Shown: positions 22,337 through 33,248 of the stretch, in pieces
How the letters are laid out: each line of letters begins with the position of its first letter
Numbering within the stretch: the first letter of the stretch is position 1
Assembly (NCBI GenBank): GCA_036346395.1
Contig: CM070594.1
Coordinates: 27,251,385 to 27,315,384, forward strand
Direction: 5' to 3'
DNA: 64,000 nucleotides
Source of the DNA: Hsuehochloa calcarea
Taxonomy: Eukaryota > Streptophyta > Magnoliopsida > Poales > Poaceae
Translations under genes and position numbers: made by a program
Notes under the pieces: model-generated
The model's database searches: none
The model's input: only the letters and a program-made list of their open reading frames with translations
Told to the model about the DNA's origin: nothing

Positions 22337-23798
22337 GACAGCAAGTGCCGCCCTTGCACGTGGCGGCAGCAGCTGCGGCCGCGCCGACCGGGCGGGCGGC
22401 GCCGCGTGGCCACGACCTGCTGCCGTCGGGGCCTCGCCACGCGTCTTGAGGCCGGCGGCGCCGGGCCGGCCTCGGCCTTGTTGCCAACTGCTGCCGTCCC
22501 CGACGGCAGCGAGTTAACAACCATCGCCAGCGCCAGCAGCGCCGCTGTGCTGTGGGCAGCAGCGTGCTGAGCTCTGGCGTGGGCGGCGTGTGGCCCAGCG
22601 AGCAACAAACCGAGTTTGCTGCTCGCGGCGTAGATAAGCGAGGCAGCTGGCTGCCTTCGCCGCCTCCGACGTGAGCGAAAGAAGATTAGCGGTAGCGAGC
22701 GGAGAAGAAGCAAGCGATCCCGAAGAGGAGGGAGAAGCGAGCGGTACAAAGGTATGTGGCATTCACATGCAGCTATAGTTGTAGTAAATTTTAGCAATGT
22801 GATTATGATGTAGTAAGATTAATGATAGCAACCGAGTAGTTATAATTCTGCAGTGGGTGCAAAATTGGAAAACAGTGTGATTAGCAAGTAATTAGAATAC
22901 TCAGAAGTTAGCATTACGATTAGGGCGTAATTAGTTGACTTAGGAGACTTTTTGTTGTTAGTGTTGTCAATTTTTTATTAAGACTGATTTATAAGACTGA
23001 GTATTTACTGAGTAGAATTACGCCGATTTTCACTGAGTAGAATATTAGTTGACTTAGCATTATGATTTATATTAGTTGAATATTAGTGTTGTTAGGGCGT
23101 AATGATTTATATTAGTCGAGTAATTACTGAGTAAAAACGGTGTGATTTTTTTATCGGTAACAAAATGTCGTACTGTCACGGACCTCATCATAAAATATTA
23201 AAATATTTAGAGGTCATTCGGCGAAGTAGAAGTACAATTGAAATAGAGTCGCCGACGGTCCGGACCCACGGAGCGCGCTATCTATGTACTCTTAACAGGG
23301 TATATTGACCTTCGGTCCATGCACTCTGCATGAAGCAGGCCGACATGTTAGTAAGTTTTATTTCAAAAATAGATGGCAAAATATTCTATGTAGTAGACCC
23401 CGCATGTCATTGCTATAGGCTAGGTCTAACTCGGGTATGGAAACTTAAAAATGCTTTGGGGAAATCTGAAGTGATTTTTTTTACTTTAACTTAGAATTTG
23501 TTTGACACTTTGTAGTACCCTAGAAAATTGTGAATTTTTATTTACAGTAGAAATAAAATTTACTTCAACCTTTCATGGATAGAAAAATCATATGAACTCC
23601 ATTTGGAATTAATAAATTTACGTTGATCTCAATATTTTATTCCAATTGCTCATGTAAACCACGAAATATTTGAATCCAGTAGTATTGTGCAATTTTTTCG
23701 CGAAATATTTGAACACAAATTCATTGAACACGCAACCCTGTAATTTTGTTTTCGATTACTACGAAGTGTCAGGAAGTTGCTCTTGTGTTAGGTACTTC

Positions 23799-26439
23799 AT
23801 GGCGGAGATACAAGATCTGTTCGTGTTCCACGGGGACGGTCTAGTACGTGACGGACCATACGGTGCGGACCTGTCAAGTTGCGACCGCACCGTGATCCGG
23901 GCGCCGTCTCTGAAGGACATGGGCCTCTTGGAGCTAAGGCGGTGCGTGCGTTCCGCGTTCGATCGCGCCACTGGAAGGAAGAAGCTGTGCATCGAGGCGG
24001 TGTATCCCTCGATTGCGACTGGTGCAGGCGAGACCATTTGGCAACTTATGAAGGTCACATGTGACGCTTCATGGGCCAATTATATGGGGGTTGTTTGCAA
24101 CCCCGCTGCTGCGATATATGCGCGGCCGATGGTCTACGTTCAGTTCGTGGAGAGGACGGGGACATCCGGCGTGGGTGGTTTTGGGGAAGCTGTTGGTGGG
24201 GAGGAGCCTGCGTTGGTCTCCAGTGTTGGAGGAGACGCTGGCAAAGACGTGGGAGATGGAGACCTGAGGAGGCGTGCCGTCAATTTCGAGCCCAATGAAG
24301 GTGCGGAGAGATGGTGGGCAGCCCGTATTGATTGTCACGAGTACCTGGCCGACCGGTGGGCGAGTGGAAAGCATGGAGGGCGTGGAAACAACTAGTTCGG
24401 AAGGCGGCGAAGAAGGAGAAGCCGGCTTGGAGGAGATGCGGTTGGTGGGCTTGTGACCATCGACATTGCTTACGTCCCCTCACGATTGGGCGACGTTACA
24501 GCGACGTCAGCCGGTTCCGCCACATCGGGAGGTCTTGAGTGGGGTTCAATGATGACACCTGCTCCTAGGCGCGCTTCCCTGACAAGAGCGCCGCCCAGCA
24601 TGCTATTGCTAAATACGCCGTTAACATCGGTCGGATGTATCGGGTGCAGAGATCCAACCCCGACACGTACATCGTCAGGTGTGTTGATGAATCCTGCGCT
24701 GGCAAGGTCCGTGCGCAGCGGTTCATGGTCGCCGCACGGTTTTGGATAACGGTCTTTGAAGGATCACACATGCGAGTTAGCTCAGCCGCTTCACAGGCAC
24801 CGCAACATGACCTCCTCTTATGTTGCCAGCCTGATAAGCCACCTCGTCACTGCAGATGTGTCCATTTCCCCAAACATCCTCATGGCAGAGGTTGCCAATA
24901 TTGTGGGGTTCCCGGTGAGCTACAAGACGGCATGGCGGGCCAAACGCAAGGTCGTGGAGCGAATGTTCGCACATTCGAAGAGGCCTACAACCTAGTACCA
25001 AGATTGTCGCATCAAATCGCGGAATGTAATCCGGGACATACATAAACAAGCTAGGCGGGTGCATCCGACGGAAGGGCCCAATTGCCTTATTCTTGATAGG
25101 GTCTTCTGGGCCTTCCGTCAGGCGATCGAAGCTTTCAAGCATTGTCGTCCCGTGCTGACGATGGATGGCACCTTCCTATGTGGGAAGTACAAGGGTACCA
25201 TCCTCACCGCCATTGCGGCCGTCACGAGCGACCGGCTAGTCCCGTGGCCTTCGCAATTGTTGAGAGCGAGAACACGGATAGCTGGTTGTGGTTCCTGTGT
25301 AATGTGAAGCAGGCGGTAGTACAAGATCGACAAGGTGTGTGTGTCATCTCGGACCGCAATGTCGGCTTGATGTCGCGTTGAGCACGATCCAAAGCGGGGC
25401 GCGGCCGCCGTTCGGTGGAGCGATGTAAGGAGCCGTTGGTGCATGAGGCATCTCGCGCCAACTTCCACACAAGGTTTGAACAAGGACCTCATGAAAATGT
25501 TCAAGAAGCTCGCATGCGTAACCAAAGGAGAAAGTTCGAGCGGTGTGGAGCGGCTCGATGAGGATACCGAAGCATGTAAGGGACTCGGCGAATGCCGAGG
25601 CAGGGGCATCGGCTGGAGGGTCCGCGAGAGTTGGGGAGTTCACACAGTGGGTTAACTCGCACGCGCCTGACATGGAGAAATGGTCCCTGCTGCACGACAC
25701 CGATGGTGCGAGGTACGGGATCATGACGACCAACATGTCGGAGGTGTACAACGGTGTCCTGAAGGGTGTGCGTTCCCTGCCGATCACGGCGATCGTGGAG
25801 GAGACCTGGAACCGTACCATCGGATACTTCGTTAACAGAGCCATGATGGCCAAGAAGCATCTGGAGGATGGTAAACAATTCTCGGAGGTAATGCATGCCT
25901 ACATGGAGAAAAAGATCAGCAAGGCGCGATCGCACGTGACTCGCACCATGGATGGCGTCAGGCAGAAGTTCGAGATCCAGCTAAGGTTGAAGTACGTTAT
26001 GGGCCACGCTAGAGGGGATCGTAAGCAGGTCTGCACGATCGGTGAAGAAGCGTCGTGCACCTGCAACAAACCGCAGCTTCTGCACAAACCATGCTCCCAT
26101 GTGTACGCGGCGTGCGCGGCGTGGCGGCAATATTCGGAGCCTTACATCTCCGAGTACTACGATATCCACCACCTCTTTGCCACTTGGGGTGCCGAGTTTC
26201 ATTCGTACGGGCTGGACACACACTACAGAGACCTCTGGCCGGGGCAGGTGAAGTGGGTGCCGAACGTAGCACTGAAACACCCCGGCCGTGGAAGACGCCA
26301 GTCACGACGCATCCGGAACGACATGGACGACAGCCAGCGTGGGCAACGGGTTCGCCGGCCCCGTTGTAGACTGTGCAAGACAGTAGGGCACTCCATCAGC
26401 GGCTGTCCAAACAGACCCGGCGCAAGCAGTGCACCGTAA
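23799..26439 (+). pseudogene. MURA-type Mutator transposase
   Basis: Transposase of the surrounding MULE. The likely start is ATG 23799 ('MAEIQDLFVFHGDGLV'), an N-terminal domain that reads to a stop at 24395. The DNA-binding part follows in shifted frames: 'GRMYRVQRSNPDTYIVRCVD' (24630-24690) and 'ISHLVTADVSISPNILMAEV' (24820-24890). The catalytic core begins 'VLTMDGTFLCGKYKGTILTA' (25150-25210, first catalytic Asp), then 'AFAIVESENTDSWLWFL' and 'ISDRNVGLM' (second Asp, 25350). Frames change several times between 25240 and 25540. From 25543 to 26439 one frame of 298 codons is intact and holds the C-terminal part, a SWIM-type zinc finger 'CTCNKPQLLHKPCSHVYAAC' (26058-26117) and a CCHC knuckle 'CRLCKTVGHSISGC' (26362-26403). 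At least four frameshifts make it non-functional. Confidence 0.88.
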
Positions 26440-26707
26440 CGAGCAAGATATAATTACTAAGTCGTGATGTCGCTTGCTTATTGTAATTCCTTCGATGGGA
26501 CGGAATGTTATGTCGCAGTGCACTGTAGTGTTGCTGTTAATATGTGTCTTTATTTACGGACGGAATGTTAAGTCATCTTGGTCTTTTGTTAACTCGTTAT
26601 GCTCATGTGTGGTTGTTTTCTTTTCTGTCCTATGTTTTGCCTTGTTTTATTATGGCACACGACATGTTTTAAGTACGTACTAACATATTTTATGGTATCT
26701 GCAGGAG

Positions 26708-29225
26708 ATGGCGCAGGCTCCAGTTGACGACGCGTACGAGCTGCTCGACCCACGCTGGGATGGGGGGCACCGTTGCCGGGCGTGGTCCGCCGGCGGCGGC
26801 CCTCCGAGCCTGGTCCTGAGCGCCCCCAGGGAGAGGTGGCCCCTTGACGAGCGGTACGTCCTGCGGCTGCGGGACACCGGCCTCCTGCCCCTGGCCCGCA
26901 TGTTGGACATCCCGCACGCGTTGCAGTTTGACGCGGCACTACTCTCTACGCTTGTGGACCGGTGGAGACCGGAGACTCATACATTCCACTTCCGGTGGGG
27001 GGAGATGACCATTACTCTCGAGGATGTAGCAATGCTTACAGTGCTGCGGTGTATGGCCTTCGGTGAGTGCCACCTCCGAGGCGATGGCTCGAAGGTGCGT
27101 TTGGCGACGATTCGCCTCCCGATTCCTGCAAACGTGTCCGGTATCCCACATTCCTGGCTACGGGAGTTCATGATCTGCCCCGTGGATGCGACAGCGGAGG
27201 CAGTCAGGACACACCTCGTCGCGTACCTTCTGTTCCTGTTCGGATGGATCTTGTTCCCTACGACACAGGGAGACTGCGTGTACCCCAGCTATATCCATCT
27301 GGCAGAGTCCCTGGCGGACGCCTGGCCAGACGAGGTTCCGCAGTACAGTTGGGGTTCAGCGGTGCTCTGCGCCACTTACCGAGGGTTATGCGATGCCACT
27401 CAGCGCAGTACGGGCGTGGAGCCAGTCCTGGCGGTTTGCTACACCCTGGTACAGCTGTGGTCATGGGAGCACTTTCCAGTTGGCCGTCCTTATTTCCGCA
27501 ACACGGTGCACCCGTACCCGTTGACCGTCCAGCATTACGGCAATGCTCTCGGCGACGACCCCCACGACGGGCCTACAATGGGAACACGTTGGACACGTGG
27601 TACCCTAGGGTGGGCCAGGGAGAGACCGAGGCGTGCGTACGCAGAGTTCCATAACCTCTTCGAGACTCTGCACGAGACCGAGATCATCTGGCGGCCATGG
27701 ACAGGACAGTTCCTTGCAGACACGGCCCCCTACGGATTATCGACGCAGTGCACTCAGGACGATCCACTTTGGATGACGACCTGCCACCTGGTCTTCTCGC
27801 ACATGGTCGAGCCGTACAATCCACAACGGGTCATGAGACAGTTCGGCCTGTACCAGCAGGTGCCACCGCCGGCGGGACGACATATCGCAGCGAAGGCCCA
27901 CCGGTATGTCCTTTTTTGGATATAATTTTATCTGTATGCCTGCCTTACATGTTCTGACATTAAGATTCACTTGCAGGCAAACGAGGAAAGGGCGCAAGAG
28001 CGACGACTGGAGGCAGACACAGCTGCCGTGGACGGAGCTGTGGAGCGAGAGGGTGGCGACGGACGTGCTCACGAGGCACGCGTCTACTCCATCCGCACGT
28101 GCGCCGTGCCGCGGTGGTACATTCCACGCACAGTGCGCCTGCTTCGGGCGAGCGCGGAGCGCAGCGGTGGTCGGCATGCAGGAGGACATCGTACTAGCTG
28201 GCCCGGACCCACACCGGGCGGCACGGCACGACGAGGCGGTAACCCATTCTTCAAGCAATTTCCTTCAGGCAGCACGCTTCGCACTAACTCCGTGTTTTCT
28301 TGCAGTACTACCGCATTGATCGTATACAGCGCGAGGGTGCTGAAATTCTACGGCGTGGGAACAGCAACACCTTCGATCGCCTCCTAGCCGCCGTGCGTGG
28401 CATGACCGACGACGCGAGGGCTGCGATTAGAGCCATGACTTGTGGTCGACACAGCGACGTGCACGCACAGCATCGCGGACGCGGAGGGTACCCTCCACCC
28501 CCTCCGCCCTCGGCACCTCCCTCGGCACCACCGTCCGCACGCCCGTCTCACTCCGGGAGCCGTCCGAGCTACGGTCGGTCGGCCCCGACGGCCCCGACCC
28601 GCCTCGGGCCACAGGTATGTCATCTCTCTCGTTGTCAATACCTTTCCATGCACTCATTTTCGGAGGTATCTGACATTAACCTTTCTTCTAGCAGCTACTA
28701 CGAGGGGACAAAGAATCGATGCAACCATCGTCATCACAGAGGAGGCGCAAAGACACGACTTCCTCGCCGGGCAACGGTTTCGCATCGCAGACATCGACCG
28801 GACTCCCCAGCCAGCGACGAGTGGTTGGGCTCGTTGGCGCCGCGGCGTTGATCCGACTGCGGGACGCGACCGTGGTTCGCCGATACGTATGGAGGGTACA
28901 CCGTGCAGCACTACAGCTCAGACTGGCCAGGAGGATCATCCTCAGCACAACAACCTACTCAGGTAAGCGTTAACGTAGTTACAACTATTTTCTCTGCGCA
29001 AAAAAACAAGGACTAACTCACCGAGTACCATTCCCTGCAGGAGGAGCACCAGTGGCTAGACGAGATGCTGAGGCCTGAGCCGGACCCCCACGCTGACATC
29101 ACCGCGGCCGCCTCCCGAGCGGCCCGTACTACGGCACAGGAGACATGCGCCACTCCCCGGACAGATTCACCTTTTCTGAGGATCAACTACGCCGTCCGGG
29201 TAGGCGACACGACGATGCACCCTAG
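26708..29225 (+). CDS. Plant mobile domain (PMD) protein carried by the MULE
   Basis: Multi-exon gene 268 bp behind the transposase. Exon 1 (26708-27903) is fully open and codes for a PMD (aminotransferase-like) domain: 'RDTGLLPLARMLDIP' (about residue 57), 'LVDRWRPETHTFHFRWGEMT' (about 80) with 'ITLEDVAMLTVLR' directly after it, then 'YLLFLFGWILFPTTQGDCV' (about 180) and 'LVQLWSWEHFPVGRP' (about 245). Exons 2 (27977-28238) and 3 (28306-28614) join in frame with clean GT..AG borders. Exon 3 contains 'TFDRLLAAVRGM' and a Pro/Ser-rich tail. Exons 4 (28692-28962) and 5 (29041-29225) keep splice sites and words such as 'YGGYTVQHYSSDWPGGSSS', but 28800-28870 has a frame change and an in-frame TGA, and exon 5 shifts frame once more near 29110. 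PMD proteins are known both as host regulators (MAIN and MAIL1 in Arabidopsis) and in plant transposons. The transposon form has no settled function. The N-terminal domain looks intact and the tail is decaying. Confidence 0.82.
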
Positions 29226-29483
29226 CTAATATCATGGCCGTGACAAACGTGTTATGTAATGTCATTGTGCATTTATATAATATCCATGTGCATGAAGTTA
29301 CTGTCATTTTTGTACACAAAATGTTCTCCAAAATATTCAGTACAAACGACTTTTGTACCTCGTGACTTTAATTTCTTCGAACCGCATGGACATAACGCAA
29401 TCTTGCCCGCGATACGACCTCGGTCCCACAAGGTCCAGTATGAATACTTTGTGTGCGCATTAATCAAACACTCTACAAAACAG

Positions 29484-30207
29484 ACGCGACAACACTCTCC
29501 TCGCCACCGTTTCGACCGAATGATCGCACTACGCAGCAGACGCGACAACACCTCGCTCGCCACTTTTCGCATCGAATGACCACACTCGCAGCGGACGCGA
29601 CAACACCGCCTCGTCGACTTTTCGACCGAAATGACCGCACTATGACAAACAGGACGCGATAACACCTCCTCGCCACTTTTCGGATCGAATGACCACACTC
29701 GCAGCAGACGCGACAACACCACCTCGTCGGCTTTTCGCACCAAATGACCGCACTATGCCAAACAGACGCGACAACACCCTACCTCGCCGACTTTTGGCAT
29801 CGAATGACCACACTCGCAGCAGACGCGACAACACCTCCTCGCCGCCATTTTTCGACCGAAATAACCGCACTATGCCAAACAGGACGCGACAACACCCTGC
29901 CTCGCCACACTTTTGGATCGAATGATCACACTCGCAGCGGACGCGACAACACCATGCCTCGCCACTTTTTCGACCGAATGACCACACTCGCAGCAGGGCG
30001 CGACAACACCACCTCGCCGCCACTTTTCAGACCGAAATGACCGCACTATGCCAAACAGGACGCGACAACACCCTGCCTCGCCAGCTTTTCAGACCGAAAT
30101 GACCGCACTATGCCAAACAGGACGCGACAACACCACCTCACCACGACTTTTCAAGGCGAAATGACCCCACTCGCAGCGGGCGCGACAACACCCTCCCACG
30201 CGGCCAC
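29484..30207. repeat. Tandem array of ~12 repeats (54-61 bp) inside the MULE
   Basis: Units begin ACGCGACAACACC and continue with 'cctcgccacttttcgaccga' and 'atgaccgcact'. Two types are seen: one ending 'cactcgcagcagg'-like, the other ending 'cactatgccaaacagg'. They alternate in the left two thirds, giving a higher-order dimer of about 115 bp. Twelve full units and a partial one can be counted. The array ends 38 bp before the TATA box of the next ORF. Long ORFs read on both strands (for example 29273-29743 minus) are products of the repeat. Confidence 0.9.
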
Positions 30208-30244
30208 TCACGCCAACTTAACCACACCAAGCCAACCATGTGGC

Positions 30245-30252
30245 CTATAAAA
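30245..30252 (+). promoter_or_regulatory. TATA box of the third MULE ORF
   Basis: 'ctataaaa' in the context 'tggcctataaaacaagg', 72 bp upstream of the ATG at 30324 and directly behind the tandem array. Position and sequence fit a plant TATA box. Confidence 0.6.
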
Positions 30253-30323
30253 CAAGGTGAAAGACATGAACTACACAACCAAACCCAACCACGCATGCTA
30301 CACGAGCTTGCCGCCACGCTAGG

Positions 30324-30587
30324 ATGGACAAGAGGCAGAAGCAATGGGACGAGATCCGCGAGTTAGCTCGGGCTTCTACGGCACGGGCTGAACAAGCTAG
30401 GGACGCTGCGGCTCGGGACCGGCAAGAGCAGCGTGCGGGATGGAAGCTCTTCGCAATGAAGCCCCGTAGCGGCAACCCTGCCGAACGTCCCAACCGAGCA
30501 TTCGCCGCAACACCCGCCCGGAGGAGACGCCGCCCCTCTGTCGGTGCAGGGACACATGCAAGTTCTTCAAATCCAAGCACCGACTGA
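30324..30587 (+). CDS. Small charged protein, third gene of the MULE, unknown
   Basis: 87-codon ORF starting 'MDKRQKQWDEIRELARASTA' directly downstream of a TATA box. The N-terminal 40 residues are rich in Arg, Glu, Gln and Ala and could form a helix or coiled coil; the rest is basic with an 'ARRRRRPS' word that could act as a nuclear localisation signal. It ends at TGA 30585-30587. A further open frame, 30596-31057 on the same strand, ends with a charged helix-like segment ('REARERDREKKREMAAEARA', about 30934-30993), so the real gene may be spliced and longer, with the second part from near 30680 to 31057. I do not recognise the family. Mutator elements can carry a second gene (mudrB in maize MuDR) but I see no similarity that would support calling this mudrB. 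Confidence 0.5.
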   Translation: MDKRQKQWDEIRELARASTARAEQARDAAARDRQEQRAGWKLFAMKPRSGNPAERPNRAFAATPARRRRRPSVGAGTHASSSNPSTD

Positions 30588-30679
30588 GCCTCGGCATGCG
30601 CTACTGGGGTTGTCCCAACTACTCCTCTGACTATCCCGACCGTCGTTGGGATACGAGAACCTATCGGCAGCCGGTAAGG

Positions 30680-31057
30680 AGTACTTACAGCAAGTTCATG
30701 TACCAACTCTCTTTCATAATCGCGCACTTACGCCTCTCCCGTCTACCCGTAGTCACCGGAGCCTCGTGTGGCTTCCGCCGATGGATCGACCTAGAAATCC
30801 ATCCACACGACCGATGGCGGCTCGACCGAGGAGGGAATGCCGAAAGGGGCGAGATCCGGAGGAGGATCGTCGGATCAAGAGCGCAACGAGCGATCCACCG
30901 GAGACGCAGCCCATCTCGAGGCGCGGCGCAGGAGCGCGAGGCACGCGAGCGGGATCGTGAAAAAAAGAGGGAAATGGCGGCCGAGGCCAGGGCGGCCGGC
31001 GAGGAGTACAACGCCGAGCTCGGGAGGAAGGGCAAATGGCCCCGGTCCACACAGTAG
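30680..31057 (+). other. Possible second exon of the third MULE gene
   Basis: Open frame on the plus strand coding for 'REARERDREKKREMAAEARA' and ending 'GRKGKWPRSTQ' with TAG at 31055-31057. The charged helical character matches the N-terminal part at 30324. No splice junction can be proven from sequence alone. From 31058 to 31911 I see no gene. Confidence 0.35.
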
Positions 31058-31911
31058 GTCGGGCCATTCTGTAGTAGTCCCTCTTCTACTAGGCATGTTT
31101 TTTACTATCTCCTAAAGGCATGCGTACTTGCATGGCCCGGAGGCTTGTGTCGCAATGTACCGTACTAGTAGCGTATGTAACTAAACCAATTAGCCGAACC
31201 AACATGCCATGTGACCACATAAAACGTGCTTCTGTCCGCGGAGTGCAATACAATTCTGATTTTGGGCCTCCGCTGAGCCATCAAAATAATACTATATTGC
31301 AAATATGCCTCTTCTCCTGGAATTCCAGAAATAATTATTGACATCGACATTGATTCTTCTATGTTTTAAGGTATCTTCGTAATCACAACGTTCCCAACCC
31401 CTTTAGGTCAGTTCTTGGCATCTTTAAAAATATGATCAAGAATCATAGCGCTAAGAGTACTCATGTGGTAATAAACTTCACACATTTCGAGTCACATGAA
31501 ATCAAGAAACCCTAATTTCCAAACGCCTCGTCATAATTTTCACACCTAGACCTCAATTTCTCGAGATAATCTCGAGCATATAAAATAACATAAAATTTAC
31601 ACAATCAAGTCCTCTGTAGGAGTCGACAAAATTTTTCATAATGTTCTGACCTCGTTTCCATATTAAAAATTCATACAAAATTTGACTTCAAAGAATCATG
31701 CAGAGAAAAAAAAAATTGAGAAAAATTCAAAAAAATTACACAACCAAGCACACTTTGCCAGGAGGCTCCATACAAAGTTTCATAATTTTTTGAGCTTATT
31801 TATTATATTTAAAAATTTGTCGAACAAATATTATATTTTTTAATTTTTTTAAAAAAGGAGGGGCCACTCTTTGCGTCGGGGACGGCGGCAGTGGCTAAAT
31901 GACTCTTCTTA

Positions 31912-32020
31912 GTCCCCCACGGTAGCAGGTGGCCCGAGGGGGCTATTTTTGGAAATTTTTGCAGAAGGGGGCTAAATGGGGAATTTTCGTGCGTTATACG
32001 GTCAAAAACGTCCATTTTTC
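31912..32020 (-). repeat. MULE right terminal inverted repeat
   Basis: 109 bp, reverse complement of 22228-22336 with nine mismatches, ending 'cgtccatttttc' before the target duplication. Confidence 0.92.
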
Positions 32021-32029
32021 CAGATTGTT
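32021..32029. other. Right 9-bp target-site duplication of the MULE
   Basis: CAGATTGTT, identical to 22219-22227. Confidence 0.92.
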
Positions 32030-32039
32030 ACCGTTGAAG

Positions 32040-32170
32040 CCAGCCTATCGCCGTCCAAATAACAAAAAATAACATTTTTGTCACACGATCTTATCACCAA
32101 AAGCCACGTACTGCTAACTTGGACCGCGGTGGCTCATATGCCGCGGCCCCTGTTACCAGTAAATACGCAT
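32040..32170 (+). repeat. Left arm of an imperfect inverted repeat split by a copia element
   Basis: Its reverse complement aligns with 38062-38186: both contain 'ggggccgcgg', then 'acgtggc', 'gatcgtg' / 'aatcgtg', and end with 'gttatttt' / 'gttatttcg'. The copia element 32202-38057 lies between the arms, so it probably inserted into a foldback-type element. Confidence 0.45.
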
Positions 32171-32201
32171 GTCAACGCGGCATGTTAGTTGCGCATGTAT
32201 T

Positions 32202-33200
32202 TGTCAGAATTTTTGAGTTTAATTTATTCAATATTCTAATTAAATCCTAAGAAAATTCTAAAGATCTACTCATATATAGTAAAAATGAGAAATTTAGTAC
32301 TATATTGCTAATATAGGTGAGAGAAGATTAATATATAAGGTGTAGTTGGTCTTACCTAGTTAAAGCAGGCAAAAGAAGGACACACGCACGCGCTTGCTTG
32401 CTCACCATCGCCATCGCCGCGCACGACGTGCATGTGAATGGTCCGGCGATTTCGTGTCCGGTTGGCTGTGGAGTTGCAGCTTCTTTTTGCACCTCAAAAT
32501 CATGCATACCAATTAGAAACTGAAAACTGATTACACTGTTTCAATTGGCTTTTATGGCATGCATTAACCGTGTTTAAAACAGTATTACGACGGCAGTTTC
32601 TTCTGTTGAATCTGGTTCTATATAAAGTTAAGACATCTCCTCTCAGAGTTAGAGAACAGAGAGAAACTCACATAATCGGAACAAAGCATTCTAGCTTTTG
32701 CTCGGTTCCTTGTTGCTGTGCTGCTTGGCTACTCCATCCTTGCCTCGGTGTGCACCGATGTGGGGGAGAGCAGTGTCTCCGAAGCTGGCATCCCTCGTGA
32801 TCCTGCATGGGTTGGGGCGAATCAGGTTTTTGAAAAGTGTTCGCGCGACTGCTCACATCTTTCTCCTTCTCCATCATCCTCTGCGTGTCGTCTTCTTCAG
32901 ATCAGACTCTACCGCGACCTTCGTCGGGGCGATTATCTATAAGTCGCGGTGATATCATTACATATAGCTAGGCTTTGTTTTCTAGGTATTTGTCATGTGA
33001 TAATGTTGATGCCTATTTCTGTTAGTAGCATACTTATTCTAAACTTTGCCTTGTTAGTGTATATATATGAGATAGATATATTTGAGTTGACGATTATGTT
33101 ACTGTTCCTAGTCTCAAATATGCCTAGTATATATGTTGTTGTAGATTCAATTATAGTTTTAGGAATTATAATAATCACAAAATTGTGCATATACCTAACA
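32202..33200 (+). repeat. 5' LTR of the copia element
   Basis: Pairs with 37073-38057. A TATA box ('ctatataaag', near 32619) precedes the likely RNA start. No standard tRNA-Met primer-binding site (TGGTATCAGA) follows the LTR end; the sequence is 'attcaaaaaccag'. Confidence 0.85.
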
Positions 33201-33248
33201 ATTCAAAAACCAGATAGACACATTGTAAAAGCTGGTTTTGCCGAGGCA

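Larger units (their letters stand above)
22228..32020 (+). mobile_element. Mutator-like element (MULE), 9793 bp, with transposase, PMD gene and third ORF
   Basis: Boundaries are exact. Terminal inverted repeats of 109 bp (22228-22336 and 31912-32020) begin GAAAAATGGAC and differ at nine positions, and a perfect 9-bp target duplication CAGATTGTT flanks the element. The 9-bp duplication and long TIRs are diagnostic of Mutator-like elements. Inside, all on the plus strand, are a decayed MURA transposase (23799-26439), a plant mobile domain gene (26708-29225), a tandem-repeat array (29484-30207) and a small ORF with its own TATA box (30324-30587). The left 1.5 kb is a GC-rich leader-like part (22340-22620) and AT-rich sequence. 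Since the transposase is frameshifted, this copy cannot move by itself. Confidence 0.93.

Noticed and set aside
22273..22797. 174-codon minus-strand ORF at the left end of the MULE
   Set aside because: Begins in AT-rich DNA and ends within the TIR; low-complexity Arg/Ala chain without motifs.
29273..30040. 156- and 127-codon minus-strand ORFs and several plus-strand ORFs
   Set aside because: They translate the tandem repeat; the repeated peptide follows from the DNA period and no start context or domain supports a gene.
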